This document shows, piece by piece, positions 1 to 5,194 of a stretch of DNA of 7,876 bases (position 1 is the first letter of the stretch; each line of letters starts with the position of its first letter). The DNA is from an uncultured archaeon A07HN63 (GTDB lineage Archaea > Halobacteriota > Halobacteria > Halobacteriales > Haloferacaceae): positions 50,214-58,089 of the forward strand of contig KI543197.1 of NCBI GenBank assembly GCA_000496215.1. The letters run 5' to 3'. The notes under the pieces are model-generated. The model saw only the letters and a list, made by a program, of their open reading frames with translations. It did not search any database and was not told where the DNA came from. The position numbers and the translations under genes were made by a program.

Positions 1-2
1 GT

Positions 3-629
3 GACTGGGTTGGGCGAATAATCATCGGCGGTGTGCTTGCAATCCTCTCTATCCTGGTGTTACCCGCCTTCCTCCTGTTCGGGTATCTCGTTGCGGTTGC
101 CCGAGATACGATTGCCGGGGCAGATGAGCCGCCGGAGTTTGCAAATTGGGGTGAGCTACTGAAGGACGGATTTGTAGCCATTATCATCAGTCTCATATAT
201 TCAATTGTGCCGGTAGTTGTGATTGGTGGAATCGGTGCTGTTTTTCTGAGTGGTGGGTCAGCTGTCGGAGGCGATGGCGGCGGATTGCTCGCTGGAGTTG
301 GAGTACTCTCAATCTTGTTATTAATCCCGATTTTCTTCTTAATTTACTATATCGTCCCTGCCGCTATCTCTGCGTATGCCGATCAGAACGCCATTGGCGC
401 GGCATTTAGCTTGGAAAGACTCAAGCCCGTCTTATTGAGCTCATCATATCTTGTGGCCGTGTTATCGCCAATCATCGTCGGGGTAGCTATCCAAGTCGCC
501 ACCGCAATACTTTCAATCACCGTCGTTGGGCTGATTCTTGTTCCCTTCCTCCAGTTTTATGGAAATATTGCAATCTTCCGCATGTTCGGGAATGCATATC
601 AGAAATCAACCAATTCGCATACATATTAA
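3..629 (+). CDS. DUF4013-type multi-pass membrane protein, 5' end cut off by window
   Basis: The frame is open to the left edge; the visible peptide begins DWVGRIIIGG, which looks like the conserved N-terminal segment of haloarchaeal DUF4013 proteins. The real start is therefore probably a dozen or so codons outside the window, and the internal GTG at 33 is not a believable start. About 208 residues are visible, ending in TAA. Hydrophobic segments lie roughly at visible residues 8-32, 55-83, 95-125 and 148-190, with a glycine-rich loop between the second and third. A polar stretch (ARDTIAGADEPPEF) follows the first helix, as in this family. The function of DUF4013 is unknown; an integral membrane role is inferred from the helices. 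Codon use is markedly AT-richer than in the genes to the right: I count 25 G+C in bases 181-240 and 20 in 301-360, out of 60 each. Family assignment is from memory of the N-terminal pattern. Confidence 0.78.
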   Translation, partial: DWVGRIIIGGVLAILSILVLPAFLLFGYLVAVARDTIAGADEPPEFANWGELLKDGFVAIIISLIYSIVPVVVIGGIGAVFLSGGSAVGGDGGGLLAGVGVLSILLLIPIFFLIYYIVPAAISAYADQNAIGAAFSLERLKPVLLSSSYLVAVLSPIIVGVAIQVATAILSITVVGLILVPFLQFYGNIAIFRMFGNAYQKSTNSHTY

Positions 630-718
630 TCAGTTAGTTTGGAGGGAAGCATCTGAAAGAAATAGATCTCCTGCGCTGCCTGTATGTTTCATATCTTGCA
701 TGGCATGATCTCACTAAT

Positions 719-748
719 TAAAACAGATACCGCTGTTTTGCTGTTTTG
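719..748. terminator. Hairpin with T-rich arm between convergent genes
   Basis: AAAACAG (720-726) and CTGTTTT (733-739) form a perfect 7-base inverted repeat around a 6-base loop, and the octamer CTGTTTTG is repeated in tandem at 733-740 and 741-748. It lies in the gap between the + DUF4013 gene and the - membrane-protein gene. Read on + the hairpin is followed by a second T-run; read on - it is followed by TTTTAATTA. A transcription terminator serving both genes is the simplest reading. The rest of the 161-base gap (630-790) is AT-rich and shows no other gene or repeat that I can support. Confidence 0.5.
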
Positions 749-790
749 AGCAAGAGCCGAGAGAATTCCCCCGATTGTCGTTGGTCCGCA

Positions 791-1282
791 CTATCGCTCC
801 GGTTCGATACGACGATCATCGTTCTCCCTCGACAATGAAAGTCCGACGCGACGGCGCAGATACATGAACGGAACTGCTGCGAGAACCCCCGACACCGCGG
901 TGAATCCAAGTACAACCAGAATCAACAGTCCTGTCATCCGGACCGCTGCCAGTTCCAGACTCCAGACCTGAATAAACCGGCCTGTCCACAGCAACCCTGT
1001 CAGCAGGGTTGCGGTGAGGCCAAACAGGGTCGCAGCGAGATACGAGTACGCCCCGCGTCGCTCGACGGCGATCCACCAGACGCCGGCTCCGATGGGAGCG
1101 GCTGGCCCCGCCAGTACGACCATCCAGTGCTCTACCGAGAGCCCGATCACGTCCGCAAGCAGTCCCAGCAAATCAGAGAGGAGGACCGCGACCGCTGTCC
1201 CACAGAGAAACAGATAGACCCCGGCAAACACGGACCAGCGTCTCGACGAGATCGCGTCGGCAACTGCCCGGCGACTACCCAT
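791..1282 (-). CDS. Hypothetical four-helix membrane protein
   Basis: This encodes 163 residues ending in TAG; I do not recognise the family. Hydrophobic stretches suggest about four membrane helices, near residues 17-42, 52-73, 79-100 and 112-141. Arginine-rich ends (MGSRRAV at the start and YLRRRVGLSLSR at the end) would fit cytosolic termini under the positive-inside rule. I chose the ATG at 1282 over an in-frame GTG at 1294 because a TTATTTA element on the minus strand (1310-1316) lies about 31 bases upstream. That allows an almost leaderless message from the ATG, but would be too close for the GTG. The gene follows nuoCD on the same strand after 106 bases but has its own promoter-like element, so a link to Complex I is possible but unsupported; it does not resemble any Nuo membrane subunit I know. 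Confidence 0.72.
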   Translation of the reverse strand: MGSRRAVADAISSRRWSVFAGVYLFLCGTAVAVLLSDLLGLLADVIGLSVEHWMVVLAGPAAPIGAGVWWIAVERRGAYSYLAATLFGLTATLLTGLLWTGRFIQVWSLELAAVRMTGLLILVVLGFTAVSGVLAAVPFMYLRRRVGLSLSRENDDRRIEPER

Positions 1283-1309
1283 AACTACCGACACAAATGC
1301 ACCGGGTGG

Positions 1310-1316
1310 TAAATAA
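1310..1316 (-). promoter_or_regulatory. TATA-like element for the 791-1282 gene
   Basis: The minus strand reads TTATTTA, centred about 31 bases before the ATG at 1282. This is close to the archaeal TATA position for a transcript with a leader of only a few bases. A second AT-rich tract (GTTAAAT on the minus strand) lies further upstream near 1339-1345 and could be an alternative. Confidence 0.45.
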
Positions 1317-1388
1317 TCCGCTCAACACTACAATGGCGATTTAACATACCGCCCAGCGCCACCACTGATATCGACCCGCGGCGGCCCG

Positions 1389-3056
1389 CTACCGGTCGAC
1401 TTCGCCCATGATCGTATCCAGACTGCCGAGCGTGGCGATCAGATCGGGAAGCTTGCCGCCGGTGGCCATCGCCGGGAGGGCCTGCAGATTCGAGAACCCT
1501 GGCCCCCGAATCTTGAACCGCGCTGGCGTCTCCGTGCCGTCGGCACGCATGTAGATCCCGAGTTCGCCTTTCGCGGCCTCGACAGCCCGATAGATCTCTG
1601 TGTCGTCGTCGGGTTTGATCGTTCGCGGCACGTTCGACTGGATATTTCGCTCGTCTTCCGGCCAGTCCTCCAGAAGGTCGATACACTGCTCGACGATCTT
1701 CGCTGACTCCTCAACCTCCCGGAGCCGGACGAGGAACCGCGAGTAGTTGTCGCCGTCGGGCTCGGTGATCACCTCCCAGTCGAGTTTCTCGTAGTAGCCG
1801 TAGGGGTCGTCACGGCGGATGTCGTAGTCAATTCCCGAACCGCGGGCGACCGGGCCGGTTGTTCCGTAATCCTTGGCCGCTTCCGGTGGCAGAACGCCGG
1901 TGTCGATGGTTCTCGTCTGGATAATCTCGTTGCTGGTCGTCAGATTGTGAATATCCTGCAGTCGCTGTGGCAGCCCATCGAGGAAATCCCGTACCAGCTC
2001 GAAGAAGTCCGCGCGTGGCTCGGGGATATCCCAGACGACACCGCCGAGTCGGAAGTAGTTGAACATCAGCCGCTGGCCGGTCAGCTCTTCGAGCACCGCC
2101 TGAATCCGCTCTCGCTCCGTGAGCGAGTACATGAACGTCGCCGTGAAATCGCCGGACACATCGAGGGCATACGCGCCAATCGCCAGCATATGGGCCAGCA
2201 TCCGGCTCAGTTCAGCCGACATCGTCCGGATGATCTGGGCGTACTCTGGAACCTCGATATCGGCAAGATCCTCGGCGGCACGGGCGTAGGCCCACTCGTT
2301 GCAGAGCCCGCCGCCGCTCCAGTCCCACCGATCCGGGTACGGCATAATCTGATACCGGTAGGTGCCCTGCTCGCACATCTGTTCCTCACAGCGGTGGATG
2401 TAGCCGATGTCGGGGTCGACGCCGGCGACCGTCTCGCCGTCGAGTGTCACCTTGAGATGGAGCACGCCGTGGGTCGCAGGGTGGTGTGGCCCGATGTTGA
2501 GAAACATCGTCCCCTCGCCGTCACCGGTGCCCTCGTCCTCGATAGCCGCGTAGATATCGCCGTCCTGTTCGCGCAACGGCGCGATCTGTGGCTGGTCCTG
2601 ATCGTACTCGGCCGAGAGCGGGTGGCCCTGCCACGTCTCGGGCAGGAGAATCCGGCGCAGATCTGGGTGCTCGTCGTACTCGATGCCGACCAGATCGTAG
2701 GCCTCGCGTTCGTGCCAGTCGGCCGTCCGGAAGACGCTCGCACCCGACACCGACTGCGGGTCGGCTCTGCTCGTCGGCACGACCAGACTCGCCTCTCGCG
2801 TCGGATCGTCGTACGACCGGAGGTGGTAGATCGTCTCGTAGCGGTCGGGATACTGCTGGGCGGTGACACAGGCCAGATGGTCGAGGCCGGCCTCGGTCTT
2901 TAGCGCCGACAGTGCGGCTGGCAGGTCGGCTGGATCGACGCGGCCGGCGGGGGCGTTCAGGTGCGCCTCACGTCCGGTGAGCAGGTGGGCGGCCGGGGCA
3001 AGCGTGGCGGGCAGTTCGTCCGTGGGTGTGGTCTCGGCGGGGGACTGACTCGACAT
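1389..3056 (-). CDS. nuoCD: NADH-quinone oxidoreductase-like subunit CD (fused NuoC-NuoD)
   Basis: This is the peripheral-arm subunit of the archaeal Complex I-like enzyme, where NuoD with NuoB forms the quinone-reduction site on the cytosolic side. The 555 residues are a full-length fusion. A low-complexity lead (1-25) is followed by the NuoC-like domain (about 30-165, with FRTADWHEREAYDLVGI and HPDLRRILLPETWQGHPL), an acidic linker (about 165-185) and the NuoD domain (about 186-555). The D domain holds GPHHPATHGVLHL (189-201), HRCEEQMCEQGTYRYQ (221-236), PYPDRWDW (239-246) and the ending GSLDTIMGEVDR. H196 and Y233 align by motif with the quinone-contacting His and Tyr of the 49-kDa/Nqo4 family. 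ATG 3056 is preferred to GTG 3077, which would add only MADVVSA. Haloarchaeal nuoCD normally sits in a nuoABCDHIJKLMN operon; here neither neighbour is a nuo gene. It may be a second copy or a relocated sole copy. Confidence 0.95.
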   Translation of the reverse strand: MSSQSPAETTPTDELPATLAPAAHLLTGREAHLNAPAGRVDPADLPAALSALKTEAGLDHLACVTAQQYPDRYETIYHLRSYDDPTREASLVVPTSRADPQSVSGASVFRTADWHEREAYDLVGIEYDEHPDLRRILLPETWQGHPLSAEYDQDQPQIAPLREQDGDIYAAIEDEGTGDGEGTMFLNIGPHHPATHGVLHLKVTLDGETVAGVDPDIGYIHRCEEQMCEQGTYRYQIMPYPDRWDWSGGGLCNEWAYARAAEDLADIEVPEYAQIIRTMSAELSRMLAHMLAIGAYALDVSGDFTATFMYSLTERERIQAVLEELTGQRLMFNYFRLGGVVWDIPEPRADFFELVRDFLDGLPQRLQDIHNLTTSNEIIQTRTIDTGVLPPEAAKDYGTTGPVARGSGIDYDIRRDDPYGYYEKLDWEVITEPDGDNYSRFLVRLREVEESAKIVEQCIDLLEDWPEDERNIQSNVPRTIKPDDDTEIYRAVEAAKGELGIYMRADGTETPARFKIRGPGFSNLQALPAMATGGKLPDLIATLGSLDTIMGEVDR

Positions 3057-3085
3057 GGCTGATACAACATCGGCCACCCGTGCGA

Positions 3086-3092
3086 TTCTTTT
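3086..3092 (-). promoter_or_regulatory. nuoCD: Possible nuoCD TATA-like element
   Basis: The minus strand reads AAAAGAA, centred about 33 bases before the nuoCD ATG at 3056. It is a weak match. The stronger alternative is the symmetric TATA tract at 3107-3120 read on the minus strand, which would give a leader of roughly 30 bases. Confidence 0.25.
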
Positions 3093-3106
3093 GCCGGATA
3101 CAGCCG

Positions 3107-3120
3107 GGTATATTTATACC
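3107..3120. promoter_or_regulatory. Dyad-symmetric TATA element between nuoCD and the HTH_10 regulator
   Basis: GGTATA-TT-TATACC is a perfect 6-base inverted repeat around two bases. Its right half contains TTTATA centred about 26 bases before the ATG at 3140, the expected TATA position for a leaderless haloarchaeal message of the regulator gene. Because it is symmetric it could also serve the divergent nuoCD, or be the site of a dimeric regulator that blocks the TATA-binding protein. The promoter role is well supported by spacing; the operator role is inference. Confidence 0.6.
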
Positions 3121-3139
3121 ATCCGCACTGTTCTCCGAT

Positions 3140-3808
3140 ATGAAATACCTCCATCTCACGCTCCGGTTTCCGGCTGATGCAATGCATCCGATACACCGGT
3201 TTATCGACGAGTCCGATGCGATTGAGCGGGATGTCCTTGTCCATGGCCAGACCGTCAGCCAGCAGGACACCTTTCTGTTCTACGTCGAGGGCGAACGAGC
3301 AGCATACGCGGCAGCCGTCCGTGAGACCGACCGGATCACCGAGTTCGAGATCACTGACGTCGACGCGGATGCGTTCTACTGCTTCCTCAAACAGGACCCC
3401 GACACGATGGATGAGGCGATGTTCAGCACCTTCTACCGCGCTGGTGTGATCGTCACACCACCGATCGAATTTCTGCCCGACGGGGTGGCGAAACTCACCG
3501 TCGTCGGCGAGTCCGACGCGCTACAGGCCGCCGTCGCTGCGGTTCCGGAGCCTGTCGAAACAACCATCGAGCGCGTCGGCGAGTACAACTGGCAGCAGTC
3601 ATTGTTCGATCCCGCGCTCACCGACCGCCAGCGGGCAGCTGTCCGGGCGGCTGTTGCTGCGGGCTACTACGCAGTACCGCGCGAGGGTGGTGTTGCTGCC
3701 GTTGCGGATGCGATTGGATGCTCGACGAGCACCGCCGCCGAACACCTCCGCAAAGCCGAGTCTCGGTTGATGCGTGAGTTCGTTGGCCTCACAGACCATT
3801 CCCGGTAA
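3140..3808 (+). CDS. HTH_10 (Bat-type) helix-turn-helix regulator
   Basis: This is a 222-residue DNA-binding regulator of the haloarchaeal Bat-like group. The C-terminal HTH_10 domain spans about 157-213 and shows the typical LTDRQRAAVRAAVAAGYYAVPR lead-in, followed by VAAVADAIGCSTSTAAEHLRKAESRLM. The N-terminal 155 residues are the ligand or protein-interaction half common in this group; I see no PAS or GAF signature there. The reading frame extends upstream to 3026, but ATG 3140 is the credible start: a TTTATA element is centred 26 bases before it, and the extra upstream residues are low-quality sequence overlapping nuoCD. It is divergent from nuoCD with 83 bases between the start codons, so control of nuoCD, of itself, or of both is a natural guess. 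It converges on lrp. The target genes are unknown. Confidence 0.88.
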   Translation: MKYLHLTLRFPADAMHPIHRFIDESDAIERDVLVHGQTVSQQDTFLFYVEGERAAYAAAVRETDRITEFEITDVDADAFYCFLKQDPDTMDEAMFSTFYRAGVIVTPPIEFLPDGVAKLTVVGESDALQAAVAAVPEPVETTIERVGEYNWQQSLFDPALTDRQRAAVRAAVAAGYYAVPREGGVAAVADAIGCSTSTAAEHLRKAESRLMREFVGLTDHSR

Positions 3809-3817
3809 CCACCGGGA
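3800..3817 (+). terminator. Hairpin over the regulator stop codon
   Basis: TCCCGGT (3800-3806) and ACCGGGA (3811-3817) pair perfectly around a 4-base loop, with the TAA stop spanning the left arm and loop (3806-3808). This is a compact GC-rich stem at the very 3' end of the HTH_10 gene. It lacks a following T-run, so it may stabilise or process the message end rather than terminate transcription. Confidence 0.35.
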
Positions 3818-3851
3818 CCGACGGCACCGCTGCTGGCGACGCTCCGCCTCT

Positions 3852-3896
3852 GTAACCTGCATAAAATACGGGTGGCGTGCCGTAACAGCGGGTTAC
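3852..3896. terminator. Inverted repeat at the 3' end of lrp
   Basis: GTAACCTGC (3852-3860) and GCGGGTTAC (3888-3896) pair over nine positions including one G-U, with a 27-base loop that contains the AT-rich tract ATAAAATA (3861-3868). The right arm overlaps the lrp stop codon (3893-3895). It lies between two convergent genes and may help end transcription of one or both. The long loop makes this uncertain. Confidence 0.3.
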
Positions 3897-4357
3897 TCGT
3901 CTTCGTCGACATCGAGTTCGAACTGATCGCCGTCCTTCACCGCATTGAGGACGACACTCGTGTTCGACTCGCGGATGTCGACATCCTCGAGGAGATCCTT
4001 GATCTGGTCGTTCATCCCGTCGGTGTCGGCGAACTTGCCGATGGCGATGATGTCGTAGTCGCCGGTGGTCTCGTAGACCGAGATCATCTGCTTCTGTGCT
4101 TGGAGTCGGTCGGTGATCTCCGGGAGGGCACTTCCCTCGACCTTGAGATGCATGATCGCCGTCACGTCATACCCCATCTCGCCGTAGTCGACGATGGGGC
4201 TGTAGCCGGTGATCACGCCCTCGTCTTCCAGATCGCGCAGGTGGTTCGACACCGTCGTCACCGACACGTCCAGATCCTCGCCAAGGCTGCGGAGGCTGGC
4301 GCGGCCGTCACCGAGCAGTGCGTTGATCAACTTCCGGTCGAGGTTTTCATACGTCAT
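3893..4357 (-). CDS. lrp: Lrp/AsnC-family transcriptional regulator
   Basis: The 154-residue length is normal for a feast/famine regulator. The N-terminal winged HTH spans about 4-55 (LDRKLINALLGDGRASLRSLGEDL, then VSVTTVSNHLRDLEDEGVITGY), followed by the RAM ligand-binding and oligomerisation domain at about 65-140. The RAM domain has the effector-loop motif TTGDYDIIAIGKF (97-109) and the strand NTSVVLNAV (132-140). The acidic C-terminus (DVDEDE) is haloarchaeal. It closely resembles the haloarchaeal Lrp that usually neighbours and controls glnA and acts in amino-acid and nitrogen metabolism; glnA is not in this window. A TTTAAAT element 27 bases before the ATG fits a leaderless transcript. 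It converges on the HTH_10 regulator with 84 bases between the stop codons. The symbol rests on sequence resemblance from memory, and other Lrp paralogues exist in haloarchaea. Confidence 0.88.
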   Translation of the reverse strand: MTYENLDRKLINALLGDGRASLRSLGEDLDVSVTTVSNHLRDLEDEGVITGYSPIVDYGEMGYDVTAIMHLKVEGSALPEITDRLQAQKQMISVYETTGDYDIIAIGKFADTDGMNDQIKDLLEDVDIRESNTSVVLNAVKDGDQFELDVDEDE

Positions 4358-4380
4358 GTCTCACCAATATCTATAGCACT

Positions 4381-4387
4381 ATTTAAA
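4381..4387 (-). promoter_or_regulatory. lrp: lrp TATA element
   Basis: The minus strand reads TTTAAAT centred 27 bases before the lrp ATG, in an AT-rich stretch (4361-4400). This is the standard position for a leaderless haloarchaeal transcript. The palindrome CTATAG (4371-4376) lies between it and the start and could be part of an autoregulatory site, but it is too short to claim. Confidence 0.6.
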
Positions 4388-4607
4388 ATTATACGTTTTC
4401 AACTGATCCTCCCCTATCGACCAGCAAAACGCCAGTGTCGAGATACAATCATTGCTATCAATTGGCGTCTGCACGAAAACCGGCAACAATATCTGGTCTC
4501 TGCGGGCTATCGCAGGCTGTGGCAATTCTGCATCCCACGGAAACAGACGGCGGTATTCCTCCGTTCGCACTGTTAGTCGGCTCTGCTGTGGTCCCCACCG
4601 GCTCGGC
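4388..4607. other. Gene-free stretch between lrp and the zinc-finger gene
   Basis: I find no reading frame that looks like a protein and no tRNA-like fold here. Two modest inverted repeats are present: ACGCCA (4429-4434) with TGGCGT (4463-4468), and CTGCG (4500-4504) with CGCAG (4511-4515) around a 6-base loop. Neither is followed by a T-run. The stretch presumably holds upstream regulatory DNA of lrp and the 3' untranslated end of the zinc-finger gene; a small RNA cannot be excluded. Confidence 0.4.
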
Positions 4608-4781
4608 TTACAGCTGGAACGTATCGCCACGACGGTTGTCGGGTTTGGCCTTTTGCGCACAGTCGGCACAGAACCCCATCTCGCCGTCGTAATCGAACGC
4701 ACAGACCGTCGCCCCACAGCGGTCGCAGCTGTACTCGGCGACCCGGTGTTCACAGATCTGACAGACGCCCGTGACCGACAT
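4608..4781 (-). CDS. Small B-box-like zinc-finger protein
   Basis: These 57 residues are rich in cysteine. The ligands are C7-x2-C10, C19-x2-C22, C27-x2-D30 and C38-x2-C41. Eight ligands in paired order with the spacing C-x2-C-x8-C-x2-C-x4-C-x2-D-x7-C-x2-C are what a B-box or similar cross-brace fold binding two zinc ions would show. The tail (QKAKPDNRRGDTFQL) is polar. Haloarchaea carry many such mini zinc-finger proteins, mostly of unknown role; protein or nucleic-acid binding is possible. I preferred ATG 4781 to the in-frame ATG 4811 because an AT-rich element (4805-4812) lies about 27 bases before 4781, and because the zinc-binding part begins right after it. It follows the small membrane gene by 60 bases on the same strand and could be co-transcribed with it. 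Whether Asp30 really is a ligand is inference. Confidence 0.75.
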   Translation of the reverse strand: MSVTGVCQICEHRVAEYSCDRCGATVCAFDYDGEMGFCADCAQKAKPDNRRGDTFQL

Positions 4782-4804
4782 ACCTGCTTCTTGGGGTTCG
4801 TGAC

Positions 4805-4812
4805 ATTTCATT
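4805..4812 (-). promoter_or_regulatory. Possible TATA-like element for the zinc-finger gene
   Basis: The minus strand reads AATGAAAT centred about 27 bases before ATG 4781. It is the only AT-rich tract in an otherwise GC-rich gap and is correctly placed for a leaderless start, but it is a weak TATA match. Confidence 0.28.
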
Positions 4813-4841
4813 GCTCGGCTCTCCGGGCGCGCCAGTGGCCG

Positions 4842-5129
4842 TCAGGCCTCACTCGACAGGCTGTAGAGCCGCACGGCGGTCAACACCAGCATGACGCCCA
4901 GCGCCGTGGCTGCCGCAAAGACGATTGCCAACATCACGAACCACGCCTCCGGGCCAACGATCGGATACGACCGCGCCCGGCCGACCGGCCCGAGCAGCTC
5001 GAAGACCCTGACGGCGTAGCCCACCGCCGCCACCCCGACGCCGACGGTGACGCCGATCACCGCGTTACGCTTGACACCGAGGGCATCGATCAGGGCCGCC
5101 GTCGCCGGACCGTCAGCGTCGTCGCTCAC
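4842..5129 (-). CDS. Small two-helix membrane protein, possibly of the DUF7536 type
   Basis: This encodes about 95 residues starting at GTG 5129 (MSDDADGPATAAL, a typical acidic haloarchaeal N-terminus). ATG 5162 would add eleven residues that look like translated spacer. Two hydrophobic segments follow a short cytosolic head: about 23-46 (VIGVTVGVGVAAVGYAVRVFEL) and about 62-90 (WFVMLAIVFAAATALGVML). The loop between them contains GPVGRARSYPIVGPEAW. The LIDALGVKRNAVIGV segment before the first helix recalls small haloarchaeal membrane proteins grouped as DUF7536, but that is from memory and unverified. The function is unknown. It sits 65 bases after the MFS gene and 60 before the zinc-finger gene on the same strand, which is compatible with a three-gene transcript. 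A much longer frame running through here (to 6242) is a frame-shadow of the MFS gene, and only its last part is this gene. Confidence 0.7.
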   Translation of the reverse strand: MSDDADGPATAALIDALGVKRNAVIGVTVGVGVAAVGYAVRVFELLGPVGRARSYPIVGPEAWFVMLAIVFAAATALGVMLVLTAVRLYSLSSEA

Positions 5130-5194
5130 ACGATAGCGTAGGCAACCCGCGCTCAAAGCCATGTCGACTCGTCGCGACTGCCGGACCGCGTCGC

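Noticed and set aside
1947..2903. Open frame of 318 codons on + opposite nuoCD
   Set aside because: It lies entirely antisense to a strongly supported gene; such long frames are common opposite GC-rich haloarchaeal genes and the peptide has no recognisable domain.
3026..3139. Upstream extension of the HTH_10 regulator frame
   Set aside because: It overlaps the nuoCD start and contains the regulator's TATA element; spacing supports ATG 3140.
4429..4515. Two weak inverted repeats, considered as a small RNA or riboswitch
   Set aside because: The stems are only 5-6 pairs, one has a 28-base loop, and no known RNA motif or T-run follows; not enough to call an RNA gene.
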